From Amycolatopsis sp. NBRC 101858 (GTDB taxonomy: Bacteria > Actinomycetota > Actinomycetes > Mycobacteriales > Pseudonocardiaceae), in the NCBI RefSeq assembly GCF_030269325.1, contig NZ_BSTD01000001.1, positions 1,256,681 through 1,320,680 on the forward strand: 64,000 nt of DNA. Direction: 5' to 3'. Under the pieces are notes generated by a model. That model searched no databases. It saw only the letters and a program-made list of their open reading frames with translations, and had not been told where the DNA came from. Positions 27,704 through 35,790 of the stretch are shown in pieces. Numbering within the stretch: the first letter of the stretch is position 1; each line of letters starts with the position of its first letter. A program made the translations under genes and the position numbers.

Positions 27704-28380
27704 CCAGCGTGCTGGTGGTCGACGACCAGGACCTCGTCCGCGCCGGGTTCGCCGCGTTGCTCGGCGCGGTACCGGGCATCGACGTCATCGGCGAAGCGCG
27801 TGACGGGCTCGAGGCCGTCGCGAAGGCGGCGGCGCTGCGGCCCGACGTCGTCCTGATGGACATCCGGCTGCCCGAGCTGGACGGCGTGCGGGCGACCGAG
27901 CGGATCCTCGCGGCGCCGCCGCCGCGGCCCAGCGTGCTCATGCTGACGGTGTTCGACCTCGACGAGTACGTCTACGCGGCGTTGCGCGCGGGCGCGTCCG
28001 GCTTCCTGCTCAAGGACAGCCCGCCGGAGACGCTGGTCGCGGGCATCCACGCGGCCGCCCGCGGCGACATGCTGTCCGGCCCGGCGATCACCCGCCGGCT
28101 GGTGGAGGCGTTCACCGCGGCGCGGCCCGCTGCCGAGCCGGAGCTGCCGGGGCTGACCGACCGCGAACGGGAGGTGCTGCGGGCCGTCGGCACCGGCGCG
28201 ACCAACGGCGACATCGCGGCGGAGCTGCGCGTCAGCGAGGCGACGGTGAAGACGCACCTCAACCGGCTGATGGCGAAGCTGGGCATTTCGAGCCGGGCGC
28301 AGGCGGTGGTCGTGGCGTACGAAACCGGTCTCGTGTGGCCGGGCGACACGCGCACCCGGTGCACGCGTCCGAACACCTGA
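27700..28380 (+). CDS. Response regulator, NarL/LuxR type
   Basis: 226 residues. The receiver domain has the acidic pair VVDDQD and the phospho-acceptor Asp in VVLMDIRLPELDG, plus the conserved Thr in MLTVFD and Lys in LLKDSPPE. The C-terminal LuxR-type HTH is LTDREREVLRAVGTGATNGD followed by EATVKTHLNRLMAKL. It is translationally coupled to the kinase by a GTGA overlap, so it is its cognate regulator. No target is visible; NarL-type pairs in actinomycetes often regulate adjacent transporters, and there is none immediately beside it. Confidence 0.93.
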   Translation: MTSVLVVDDQDLVRAGFAALLGAVPGIDVIGEARDGLEAVAKAAALRPDVVLMDIRLPELDGVRATERILAAPPPRPSVLMLTVFDLDEYVYAALRAGASGFLLKDSPPETLVAGIHAAARGDMLSGPAITRRLVEAFTAARPAAEPELPGLTDREREVLRAVGTGATNGDIAAELRVSEATVKTHLNRLMAKLGISSRAQAVVVAYETGLVWPGDTRTRCTRPNT

Positions 28381-28385
28381 TCGAA

Positions 28386-28391
28386 TACCCT
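28386..28391 (+). promoter_or_regulatory. -10 element of the DUF2786 gene
   Basis: TACCCT ends seven bases before the ATG at 28399, five bases after the response-regulator stop. Confidence 0.4.
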
Positions 28392-28398
28392 GCCTCCC

Positions 28399-29118
28399 AT
28401 GACCGAGTCAGACCCGCAGCTCGAGCGCATCCGCAAGCTGCTGGCCAAGGCCGAGGACCCGGCGGTGACCGAGGCGGAGGCCGAGGCTTACAACAAGAAG
28501 GCCGCCGAGCTGGTCGCGCGCTACGGGATCGACCAGGCGATGCTCGCCGCGTCCGGGGCGAGCACCGACGAGATCGGCACGCTGAAGATCCCGATGAACG
28601 ACCCGTACAGCCGCGACAAGGCGAGCCTGCTGACGTCGGTCGCGTACCCGCTGCGCTGCCGGACGCTGCTGCACCGGTTCGGCCAGAAGGTCGAGAGCGT
28701 CACGGTGTTCGGCTACCGGTCCGACCTCGGCCGGGTCGAGCTGCTGTTCACGAGCCTCCTGCTGCAGGCGAGCACGCAGCTGACGCGCGTCCGCCCGGAC
28801 GGCTTCTTCCCCGGCGAGTCGCTCGCCGCCTACCGCCGCACGTGGCTGCACGGCTTCGCCCGCGCGGTGCACGAGCGGCTGTCCCACGCCGAGCAGGAAG
28901 CGGTCCGCACGGCGGCGCCCGGCGAGCGGTCGGCGGAGCTGGTGGTCCGCGATCGCGCCCAGCTGGTGCAGCACGCGTTCGACTCCGAGTACGGCGACCT
29001 GCGCTCGGCAGCGCCCCGCCGGCTGTCCGGCAGCGGCTACCTCGACGGCCACGACGCCGGCACGCGCGCGAACCTCGACCCGTCCGCGTTGACCCGCCGC
29101 CAGAAGGCCTTGCGCTGA
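28399..29118 (+). CDS. DUF2786 domain protein
   Basis: 239 residues. The DUF2786 signature covers residues 7-45 (ERIRKLLAKAEDPAVTEAEA, then AYNKKAAELVARYGID). DUF2786 proteins are found across bacteria and phages, with no defined biochemical role. The rest is predicted mixed alpha/beta with a basic C-terminus (SALTRRQKALR) and a SGSGYLDGHDAGTRANLDP stretch that is conserved in actinobacterial versions. There is no signal peptide or membrane segment. The start is fixed by ATG plus a -10 hexamer seven bases upstream. Confidence 0.85.
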   Translation: MTESDPQLERIRKLLAKAEDPAVTEAEAEAYNKKAAELVARYGIDQAMLAASGASTDEIGTLKIPMNDPYSRDKASLLTSVAYPLRCRTLLHRFGQKVESVTVFGYRSDLGRVELLFTSLLLQASTQLTRVRPDGFFPGESLAAYRRTWLHGFARAVHERLSHAEQEAVRTAAPGERSAELVVRDRAQLVQHAFDSEYGDLRSAAPRRLSGSGYLDGHDAGTRANLDPSALTRRQKALR

Positions 29119-29171
29119 CCATCGCCCGGATGCCGGTGTCCGGGTGATGATCTTTTCGCTTCACTGAGCGC

Positions 29172-29906
29172 ATGCGCGTGGTCGATCTTGCCTCCCGTCC
29201 CGACCTCCTCGACGCGGCACTGGACCTCGGCGACGTCGGCGGCCAGTTCATCTACCAGGGCGCCAGTGGCCGGATGATCACCGGCGACCGGTTCCTGCGC
29301 CACTGGGCTCGCTACTTCCTGATCGCGTTGGACGACGACGGGCCGATGGCGCGAGCGCTGTCGGTCCCGCTGGCGTTCCCCGCGCCCGACCGCGCCGAGC
29401 TGCCGGACCACGGCTGGGACCAGGCGATCGAGTGGGCGGCCCAGGACGTGATGGACGGCCGCGCGCCGAACGCGTTGTGCGCCTTGGAAGTCGTGATCGC
29501 CCCGCACTTGCGCGGCCGCGGGCTGTCCGCGCCGATGCTCGAGGCGTTGAAGGCCCGCGCCGCGGAAGCCGGGCTGCGCAAGCTGATCGTGTCGGTCCGC
29601 CCGATCGGCAAGGAGGCCGAGCCCGCGGTCCCGATGCCGGAGTACGCGGCCCGCCGCCGCGAGGACGGCCTGCTCGCCGACCGCTGGCTGCGCACCCACG
29701 AACGCCTCGGCGCGCGGGTCGTCAAGGTGTGCCCGTTCGCGGTGACGCTGGCCGGTTCCCTGGCGGACTGGCGCGACTGGACCGGCGTGAAGCTCCAGGA
29801 AGGCGAGAACTTCATCCCGGGCGGCATCGCCCCGGTGCACGCGTCGACCGCCCACGACACGGCGACGTACGTCGAGCCGAACGTCTGGATGGAACACCCG
29901 ATGTGA
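29172..29906 (+). CDS. GNAT-family N-acetyltransferase
   Basis: 244 residues. The acetyl-CoA-binding loop is VIAPHLRGRGLSAPMLEAL (R/Q-x-x-G-x-G/A type) near residue 117, following beta4 ALCALEVV. The N-terminal half is longer than in minimal GNATs. The C-terminal half has VSVRPIGKEAEPAVPMPEYA and a YVEPNVWMEHPM end, as in the Streptomyces GNAT group annotated simply as N-acetyltransferase. The substrate is unknown. It stands alone; an inverted repeat just after the stop may be its terminator. Confidence 0.8.
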   Translation: MRVVDLASRPDLLDAALDLGDVGGQFIYQGASGRMITGDRFLRHWARYFLIALDDDGPMARALSVPLAFPAPDRAELPDHGWDQAIEWAAQDVMDGRAPNALCALEVVIAPHLRGRGLSAPMLEALKARAAEAGLRKLIVSVRPIGKEAEPAVPMPEYAARRREDGLLADRWLRTHERLGARVVKVCPFAVTLAGSLADWRDWTGVKLQEGENFIPGGIAPVHASTAHDTATYVEPNVWMEHPM

Positions 29907-29908
29907 AC

Positions 29909-29924
29909 TCGGGGATCACCCCGA
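29909..29924. terminator. Short GC hairpin after the GNAT gene
   Basis: TCGGGG-ATCA-CCCCGA forms a 6-bp stem with a 4-base loop, three bases after the stop codon. It has no T-run, so it may be a weak terminator or an ArsR operator instead. Confidence 0.35.
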
Positions 29925-29947
29925 TACCCCCACGGCCGACCACCTGC

Positions 29948-29953
29948 TAACTT
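29948..29953 (+). promoter_or_regulatory. -10 element of the arsR-like gene
   Basis: TAACTT ends eight bases before the ATG at 29962. Confidence 0.45.
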
Positions 29954-29961
29954 TTGTTGGC

Positions 29962-30309
29962 ATGTGGACCACGGGCGACGAGCTCCTGCGGCAGCTGGGT
30001 GCCCTCGGCAACCCGCACCGGCTGCGGATCGTCGCCGCCCTGCGGGCCGAGCGCACCTACGTCAGCAAGCTCGCGCGCGAGCTGCGGATCAGCCGTGCGC
30101 TCCTGCAGGTCCACCTGCGCAAGCTCGAAGCCGCGGGTCTCGTCGAGGCCAGTTTCGAGGTCGGCGAAGACGGCAAGACGCTGCGGTTCTACGAGCTCAC
30201 GCCGTTTTCCGTCGTCCTGACACCCGAAACCATCGCGGCCGCCGTGCCGACGCTGACCACACCGGAGTCCGCCCACGGAAACGGGGACGGCGAGGAGGGA
30301 CGGACATGA
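29962..30309 (+). CDS. ArsR-type winged-helix regulator
   Basis: 115 residues. A winged HTH fills residues 5-90: LGNPHRLRIVAALRAERTYV, then SKLARELRISRALLQVHLRKLEAAGLVE with the recognition helix, and a wing around FEVGEDGKTLRFYEL. It has no cysteine metal site, so it is not a classical arsenic sensor. The last bases overlap the start of the small membrane protein by four (ATGA), and the MMPL transporter follows. It is likely a local repressor of this locus. Confidence 0.87.
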   Translation: MWTTGDELLRQLGALGNPHRLRIVAALRAERTYVSKLARELRISRALLQVHLRKLEAAGLVEASFEVGEDGKTLRFYELTPFSVVLTPETIAAAVPTLTTPESAHGNGDGEEGRT

Positions 30310-30554
30310 ACTGGCACCAGTGGCAGGAGATCATCGGCGTGACCGGGGTCTTCGTCCTGATCACCGTCGTGCTGTCGATCGCGATCGTGCAGCTGGCCTC
30401 GACCTGGCGCGCCAAGGCCGCGCTCGCCCGGGAGGCGGAATACCGCTCGCTGGCGGACAAGGCCGTCCGGACGCAGGAAGAAACCGAACGGCAGCTGCGG
30501 GACGTCCAGGACCGGCTGCGGTCCATCGAACACGTGCTCAAGGAGGTCGACTGA
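30306..30554 (+). CDS. Small single-pass membrane protein with coiled coil
   Basis: 82 residues. One membrane segment (about residues 9-31, IIGVTGVFVLITVVLSIAIV) is followed by a basic stretch and a charged amphipathic helix (KAALAREAEYRSLADKAVRT, then EETERQLRDVQDRLRSIEHV) likely to form a coiled coil. It is translationally coupled to the ArsR gene. Proteins of this shape accompany ArsR-like regulators in many actinomycetes, but I know of no assigned function. It may be an accessory subunit for the downstream MMPL transporter; this is inference. Confidence 0.8.
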   Translation: MNWHQWQEIIGVTGVFVLITVVLSIAIVQLASTWRAKAALAREAEYRSLADKAVRTQEETERQLRDVQDRLRSIEHVLKEVD

Positions 30555-30562
30555 CCTGAGGC

Positions 30563-30596
30563 CCTGGACCGCCGAGCGGCAACTCGGCGGCCCAGG
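30563..30596 (+). terminator. Strong hairpin between the small membrane gene and MMPL gene
   Basis: A 5+8-bp stem (CCTGG, CCGCCGAG on the left; CTCGGCGG, CCAGG on the right) with one A-C mismatch and a 6-base loop. It has no T-tract, so it may be an intrinsic-like terminator or an mRNA stabiliser. Confidence 0.5.
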
Positions 30597-30611
30597 AAGA
30601 AGAAGCACCCA

Positions 30612-30657
30612 CTCGCCCGAGGGCGAGCTCTCATCGGATCACTCCTTCACGGAAGGA
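30612..30657 (+). promoter_or_regulatory. Two further hairpins in the MMPL leader, the second holding the RBS
   Basis: CTCGCCC-GA-GGGCGAG (30612-30627) is followed by TCCTTC-ACG-GAAGGA (30643-30657). The right arm of the second hairpin is the GGAAGGA Shine-Dalgarno sequence of the MMPL gene, so translation could be controlled by opening of this stem. Confidence 0.4.
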
Positions 30658-30666
30658 CTTTAGTTC

Positions 30667-32781
30667 ATGCTGCCCGCAACCACGCCCGTGGCCGAACGCG
30701 TGACGAACTGGTCGCTGCGCCACCGCGCCGCCGCGATCCTCGGCTGGCTGGCGCTCGTCGCGCTCTCCTGGGCCATCGGCACCTTGGTGCCCGGCACGGA
30801 CGCGCGCTCGAGCCCCGCCGGTGACGCCGGCACCGGCCAAGCCGTCCTCGACCGCCAGGCCGCCCGCGAACCGTTCTGGGAGAACGTCCTGGTACCCCAG
30901 GGTTCTCCGGCCGTCGCCGACCTGGTGACGACGTTGTCGGCGGCCGGCGCGGTCGCGGACATCCGCTCCCCGCTCGACGACCCGGCCCAGGTCTCCGCCG
31001 ACGGCCGGTCCGGCTTGGTCACGTTCCGGATCCTCGGTACCGGCACGGAAATCCGGGCGAACCTCGCGACGGCGACCGCCGCCGTCGGCGCGGTCGCCGC
31101 CCGCCACCCGGACGCCCGGCTCGCGCAGGCCGGCGACCTCAGCGTGTCCGGTGCGGTCGACCAGAGCATCAAGGAGGACATCAAGCGCTCGGAGACCCGG
31201 TCGCTGCCGCTCACCCTGCTGATCCTGCTGGCCGTGTTCGGCTCGCTGGTCGCGGCGGCGATCCCGGTGCTGCTCGCGGGTACCACGGTGCTCGCCACGT
31301 TCGGCTTCCTGTCCGCAGTGGACAACTGGATTCCGGTCAACAGCGCCACTTCCTCGATGACGTTGCTGATCGGCATGGCGGTGGGCGTCGACTATTCACT
31401 GTTCTTCCTGCGCCGGGCCAGGGAAGAACGCGCGCACGGCGTCGACGAGTCGCTCCGGATCGCCGCCCGGACGTCCGGGCACGTGATCGTCGTGTCGGGG
31501 CTGACAGTGGTGCTGTGCGTGACCGGCCTGCTGTTCACCGGCCTCGACAACCTCCGCGGCCTGACCGTGAGCACGGCCCTCGTCGTCGGCCTCGCCGTGC
31601 TGGCGTCGGTGACCGTGCTGCCCGCGACGCTCTCGCTGCTCGGCGCCCGCGTCGACCGCCTCCGGGTCCCGTTGCCGGGCAGGCGCGGTACTCGCTCGCG
31701 GTTCTGGGCGGCGGTGGCCGGTGTCGTCACCCGGCGGCCCGCATTGTGGAGCGGGATTGCCGCCACCCTCCTGATCCTGCTCGCCGTGCCTGCTTTCGGG
31801 ATCCGGCTGCAGGACCCGGTTCCGACCGAAAGCCTGCCGCGCAGCGTCCCGGTGATCGACGCGGCCGCACGCGTCCAGGAAGCGTTCCCCGGCGTGACGA
31901 TGCCCGCGCACGTCGTCCTCTGGAGCGACCGGGGCCCGGTCGACACCCCCGCGGTCCGCCGGGCGATCGGCGAACTCACCGCCGGGACGCCGAAGCCGGC
32001 GGTGGTGGTTCCGGTGGACGGCGCACTCGTCGTGCGGATCCCGCTCGGCGGCAGCGGAAACGACGCAGCGGCCGACCGCACGCTCACGACGTTGCGGGAA
32101 ACCCTGCTGCCCCGGACGATCGGCCGTCTCGACGGTGTCCACTTCGCCGTCGCGGGCCGGACCGCGGAGGCGCACGACTTCACCGCGCAGGTGCTCGCGC
32201 GGGCGCCGTACGTCTTCGGGTTCATCCTGCTGCTCGCGTTCGTGCTGCTGCTCGTCGTGTTCCGGTCGGTCGCGGTGCCGGCGGTGTCGATCCTGCTCAA
32301 CCTGCTCTCGGTCGGCGCGGCCTACGGCGTGCTCACGCTGGTCTTCCAGGGCGGCTTTCTCGCACCACTACTGGGTTTCACGCCCTACGGCGGCGTGCTG
32401 GGCTGGCTGCCGATGTTCCTGTTCGTCCTGTTGTTCGGGCTGAGCACGGACTACCACGTCTTCATCCTCAGCCGGATCCGCGAACGACGGCTCGCGGGCG
32501 GCGCCGCGCGCGAGGCGATCGTCGAAGGCACCGCGCGCAGCTCCGGCGTCGTGACCAGTGCCGCGCTGATCATGACCGGCGTGTTCAGCATCTTCCTGAG
32601 CCTCGCGGCGATCGAGTACAAGATGCTGGGCCTGGGCATGGCGTTCGCCATCCTGCTCGACGCGACGCTCGTGCGCGGCGTGCTGCTGCCCGCGGCGCTG
32701 GCCCTGTTCGGCGACCGGCTCTGGCGACCCCAAGCTGTAGCAGACCTTAAAGATCACTCCAGAACTCTTCACTTGTCCTGA
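30667..32781 (+). CDS. MMPL-family membrane transporter
   Basis: 704 residues, an RND-type transporter with two repeats. Each repeat has one leading TM segment, a periplasmic porter domain and five further TM segments. First repeat: TM at 22-42, porter to about 175, then TMs including GMAVGVDYSLFFLRRAREE, which carries the Asp-Tyr pair of proton relay. Second repeat: GLSTDYHVFILSRIRERR with the same Asp-Tyr. MMPL proteins export lipids or drugs; the 700-residue actinomycete forms are commonly of unknown cargo. The ATG has GGAAGGA upstream, but within a hairpin. The gene is probably controlled by the ArsR gene of the same locus. Confidence 0.93.
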   Translation: MLPATTPVAERVTNWSLRHRAAAILGWLALVALSWAIGTLVPGTDARSSPAGDAGTGQAVLDRQAAREPFWENVLVPQGSPAVADLVTTLSAAGAVADIRSPLDDPAQVSADGRSGLVTFRILGTGTEIRANLATATAAVGAVAARHPDARLAQAGDLSVSGAVDQSIKEDIKRSETRSLPLTLLILLAVFGSLVAAAIPVLLAGTTVLATFGFLSAVDNWIPVNSATSSMTLLIGMAVGVDYSLFFLRRAREERAHGVDESLRIAARTSGHVIVVSGLTVVLCVTGLLFTGLDNLRGLTVSTALVVGLAVLASVTVLPATLSLLGARVDRLRVPLPGRRGTRSRFWAAVAGVVTRRPALWSGIAATLLILLAVPAFGIRLQDPVPTESLPRSVPVIDAAARVQEAFPGVTMPAHVVLWSDRGPVDTPAVRRAIGELTAGTPKPAVVVPVDGALVVRIPLGGSGNDAAADRTLTTLRETLLPRTIGRLDGVHFAVAGRTAEAHDFTAQVLARAPYVFGFILLLAFVLLLVVFRSVAVPAVSILLNLLSVGAAYGVLTLVFQGGFLAPLLGFTPYGGVLGWLPMFLFVLLFGLSTDYHVFILSRIRERRLAGGAAREAIVEGTARSSGVVTSAALIMTGVFSIFLSLAAIEYKMLGLGMAFAILLDATLVRGVLLPAALALFGDRLWRPQAVADLKDHSRTLHLS

Positions 32782-32799
32782 CAGATCACTTTCGGCACG

Positions 32800-33711
32800 G
32801 TGGACAGCGTGACTGGATGGGTGCGCATCGCCGTCCTGGCCCTGCTGTGGGGGTCGGGTTTCCTGTGGATCAAGCTGGCCCTGACCGGGCTGAGCCCCGT
32901 CCACCTCACGCTGGTCCGCTGCGCGCTCGGCGCGGTGACGTTGCTGGCCATGGCCTTCGCGAGCGGCCAGCGCCTGCCGCGCGACCGCCGGACGTGGGGC
33001 CGGCTGGTCGTCGCCGCGTTCTTCTGCAACGCCCTGCCGTTCGCGCTCTTCGGGATCGGGGAACGCACGGTGGACTCCGGCGTCGCGGGCGTCATGAACA
33101 CCACGACGCCGTTGTGGTCCCTGCTGATCGGCGTCGCGCTCGGCACGGACCGCCGCCTCGGCCCGGTCCGGTTGCTCGGGCTGGGCCTGGGTTTCGCCGG
33201 TGTGCTGGTGATCTTCGCGCCGTGGCAGCAGTCCGGCCTGCTGAGCGGGGGCGCGCTCGCGCTGCTCGGGGCCGGGCTCAGCTACGCGATCGCGTTCGCT
33301 TACATGGCGCGGAAACTGCCACCCGGCGGCGCGCCGCTCGCCCTCTCGGCCGCCCAGCTGATGACGGCGACCGCGTTGACCGCGGTGGCTCTCCCCGTGT
33401 CCGGCCCGGCCCCGGACCTGAACCTGACCGCGCTGGCGGCCGTGACGGTCCTCGGCGTCTTCGGGACCGGCATCACCTTCTACCTCAACTACCGGATCCT
33501 CACGGAAGAAGGCCCGACGGCCGCCGCGACCGTCGGCTACCTGCTCCCGGTGGTGTCGGTCGCGCTCGGCGCACTCGTCCTCGGCGAACCGCTGACGCCC
33601 CGGGTCGTCGGCGGCATGGTGATCGTGCTGGCCGCCGTCGGCCTGACGCGGTGGCCGGCTCAGGCGAAGGCGCCGGTGAGCTCCCCCGGCGGCGTCGCGA
33701 CCCCGAAGTAG
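32800..33711 (+). CDS. EamA/DMT-family transporter
   Basis: 303 residues with ten predicted membrane segments in two five-TM EamA repeats (about 6-140 and 148-285). LLWGSGFLWIKLALTGLSPVHL and the C-terminal EEGPTAAATVGYLLPVVSVALG region are typical of RhaT/YdcZ-like drug-metabolite exporters. GTG start at 32800, 18 bases after the MMPL stop. The end overlaps the convergent GGDEF-EAL gene by 52 bases. The cargo is unknown. Confidence 0.9.
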   Translation: MDSVTGWVRIAVLALLWGSGFLWIKLALTGLSPVHLTLVRCALGAVTLLAMAFASGQRLPRDRRTWGRLVVAAFFCNALPFALFGIGERTVDSGVAGVMNTTTPLWSLLIGVALGTDRRLGPVRLLGLGLGFAGVLVIFAPWQQSGLLSGGALALLGAGLSYAIAFAYMARKLPPGGAPLALSAAQLMTATALTAVALPVSGPAPDLNLTALAAVTVLGVFGTGITFYLNYRILTEEGPTAAATVGYLLPVVSVALGALVLGEPLTPRVVGGMVIVLAAVGLTRWPAQAKAPVSSPGGVATPK

Positions 33712-35777
33712 TCCCCCGTGCCCAGCTCCGCACCGGCCTTGCCCCACCAGCTCGCCTGGTCCTCGGTGTGGATCCCGTCGACGACGAGCGTGGCCCCGAC
33801 CTGCCGGACGAGAGGCACCAGCGCGCCCAGGAACTGCGAGTCCGACCACGCCTGCCACTCCGCGAGCCGGCGGTCGACGCGGACGATGTCGACCGGCAGG
33901 TCCTGGACCGCCCGCAGGTCGCCCGGCCCGAGCCCGAACTCGTCGAGCATGACGCGGACGCCGAGGTCGGCGAGCGCGGCGACGTTCTCGAAGACCCCGG
34001 ACACCGGCAGCGCGCCGACCGGGACGCCGAGCATCAGCTGGTCCGGCGGCAGGCCGGTGTCCGCCAGCAGCCGTGTCACGCGGGTGCCGAGAGCGTCGTC
34101 GGACACCTGGTGCCCGGTGAGCCCGGCGACCACCGGCAGCCGGGAACCCGCGCGCTGCCGCCACCATTCGCCCTGCCGGCCCGCCGCGCGCAGCAGCCAG
34201 TCCCCGAGCGGCAGCACGAGCCCGGTCGACTCGGCGAGCTCCGCGCAGCGTTCGTGCGACAGCCCTCCCGCGGCCGGCCGGTTCCAGTGCAGCCGGGCCT
34301 CGAACCCGGCGACCTCGCCGCCGGCCAGCCGGGCCAGCGGCCGGTAGCGCACGTCGATCTCGCCGGTCTCCCAGGCGCCGGCCATGCCGACGGCCAGCGC
34401 CTGCGTCCGCCGGTCCTGGGCGTCGGCCTCCCGGTCGAACATCTTCCACTGACCGCGCCGGCGCACCTTGGCGCGCCGCAGCGTCTGGTCGGCCGCGCGC
34501 AGCAGTTCCGCCGGGTCGACGCCCTTGGCCGGCCGGTGCACCACGCCCGCGCTGGCCGACAGCGCGAGCCCGTGGCCGCCGACCGAGAACGGCTCGGCCA
34601 GCTCGTCGTTGATCGCGCGCACGATGGAGCCGATGTCGGGCGTCGTCGCGGTGTTCTCGACGAGGATGCCGAACTCGTCGGCGTGGAACCGCGCGATCAT
34701 GGCCCGTTCGCGGGCCATGACGGCCTTGAGCCGCTGGGCGAAGTGCACCAGCAGCTGCTCGCCGACGCGGGTGCCGAGGCTGTTGCAGACCATGCCGAAC
34801 GCGTCGAGGTCGACGTGGAAGAGGGTGACGCCGTACTCCGGGTCGGCGCGCCGCAGCGCCGCCTCGAGGTGGGTGCCGAAGTACTGGCGGTTCGGCAGGC
34901 CGGTCAGCACGTCGTGCAGGGCCTGGCGGCTCAGCTCGCTCTGCAGCAGCATCAGCTCGGTGCCGTCCTCCACCACGAAGACGAAGTGACCGGGCCGGTC
35001 TTCGGCGTCGCGCAGCAGCGAAGCGGTGAGCGAGATGCGGGCGACGTCGCCGTCCTTGCGCAGCAGCCGCTGGGACAGCCGGACCCGCTCCTGGCTGCCG
35101 TCGGCCAGCACCGCCAGCGCCTCGCGGAGGATCTCGGCGGTCTCCGGGTGCACGTGGTCGGCCAGCCGCGTCCCGGTCAGCTCGCCGGCCGCGTGCCCGA
35201 GCATCTCGGCCAGCGCGGCGTTCGCCCGCTCGATCCGGCCGTCGGGGGCGACCACCGCGACGCCGCTCGCGGACGACGTCACGACCTCGTCGAAGCGGGC
35301 TTCGCTCTGCTTGAGGTTCCACTGCGCGTCCCGCACCGCCTTGAGCAGCGAGAGGTGCATGATCTCCTGCTGCTCCAGGACGCTGCGCTCGTGCGCGAGC
35401 AGGAAGCCGCAGGAGAGCGCGCCCAGCGTCAACGCGATCGACTCGACGAAGCGGTCCGCCGGCTGCAGTTCGGGCAGCCCCGGCAGGCCCTTCCCGAGGA
35501 CGTCGAGCGTGCAGCGCAGCCCCGGCTCGCCGACGTAGCCGAGCCCGACCAGCCGCGCACCGATCCGCTCGGCGGGTGCGGTGTCCGCGGACGCCTGCGC
35601 CAGCGACTCGACCAGCGTGTCCAGCAATCCGCGCAGTTCTTCGTCGAGCAGCTCCCGGCTCAGTGAAACGACGGTCACGCCGCTGAGCAGGTAGGCCCAT
35701 TTCCGGGCGAGTACCGTCCGCGCGCGTCCGGGGTCGGGGCTCGTCGGCTGCTCCGGCAGTTTTTCGATCATCGGCAT
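33660..35777 (-). CDS. PAS-GGDEF-EAL protein with degenerate active sites
   Basis: 705 residues, no clear TM segments. A unique N-terminal region (about 1-155) is followed by PAS (about 160-280), GGDEF (about 290-445) and EAL (about 455-705). The catalytic motifs have decayed. The GGDEF signature reads RFHADEFGIL (GG to HA). The EAL motif reads GFEARLHW (EAL to EAR), the usual Asn after beta2 is missing (VVAGLTGHQV), the ELTE Glu is absent, DDFGTG reads DEFGLG, and K.D reads VRVDRR. It probably binds c-di-GMP or signals through protein contacts rather than making or degrading it. It is encoded 13 bases after a DUF574 methyltransferase, likely the same operon. Confidence 0.85.
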   Translation of the reverse strand: MPMIEKLPEQPTSPDPGRARTVLARKWAYLLSGVTVVSLSRELLDEELRGLLDTLVESLAQASADTAPAERIGARLVGLGYVGEPGLRCTLDVLGKGLPGLPELQPADRFVESIALTLGALSCGFLLAHERSVLEQQEIMHLSLLKAVRDAQWNLKQSEARFDEVVTSSASGVAVVAPDGRIERANAALAEMLGHAAGELTGTRLADHVHPETAEILREALAVLADGSQERVRLSQRLLRKDGDVARISLTASLLRDAEDRPGHFVFVVEDGTELMLLQSELSRQALHDVLTGLPNRQYFGTHLEAALRRADPEYGVTLFHVDLDAFGMVCNSLGTRVGEQLLVHFAQRLKAVMARERAMIARFHADEFGILVENTATTPDIGSIVRAINDELAEPFSVGGHGLALSASAGVVHRPAKGVDPAELLRAADQTLRRAKVRRRGQWKMFDREADAQDRRTQALAVGMAGAWETGEIDVRYRPLARLAGGEVAGFEARLHWNRPAAGGLSHERCAELAESTGLVLPLGDWLLRAAGRQGEWWRQRAGSRLPVVAGLTGHQVSDDALGTRVTRLLADTGLPPDQLMLGVPVGALPVSGVFENVAALADLGVRVMLDEFGLGPGDLRAVQDLPVDIVRVDRRLAEWQAWSDSQFLGALVPLVRQVGATLVVDGIHTEDQASWWGKAGAELGTGDYFGVATPPGELTGAFA

Positions 35778-35790
35778 CCGCGGTGTCCGC

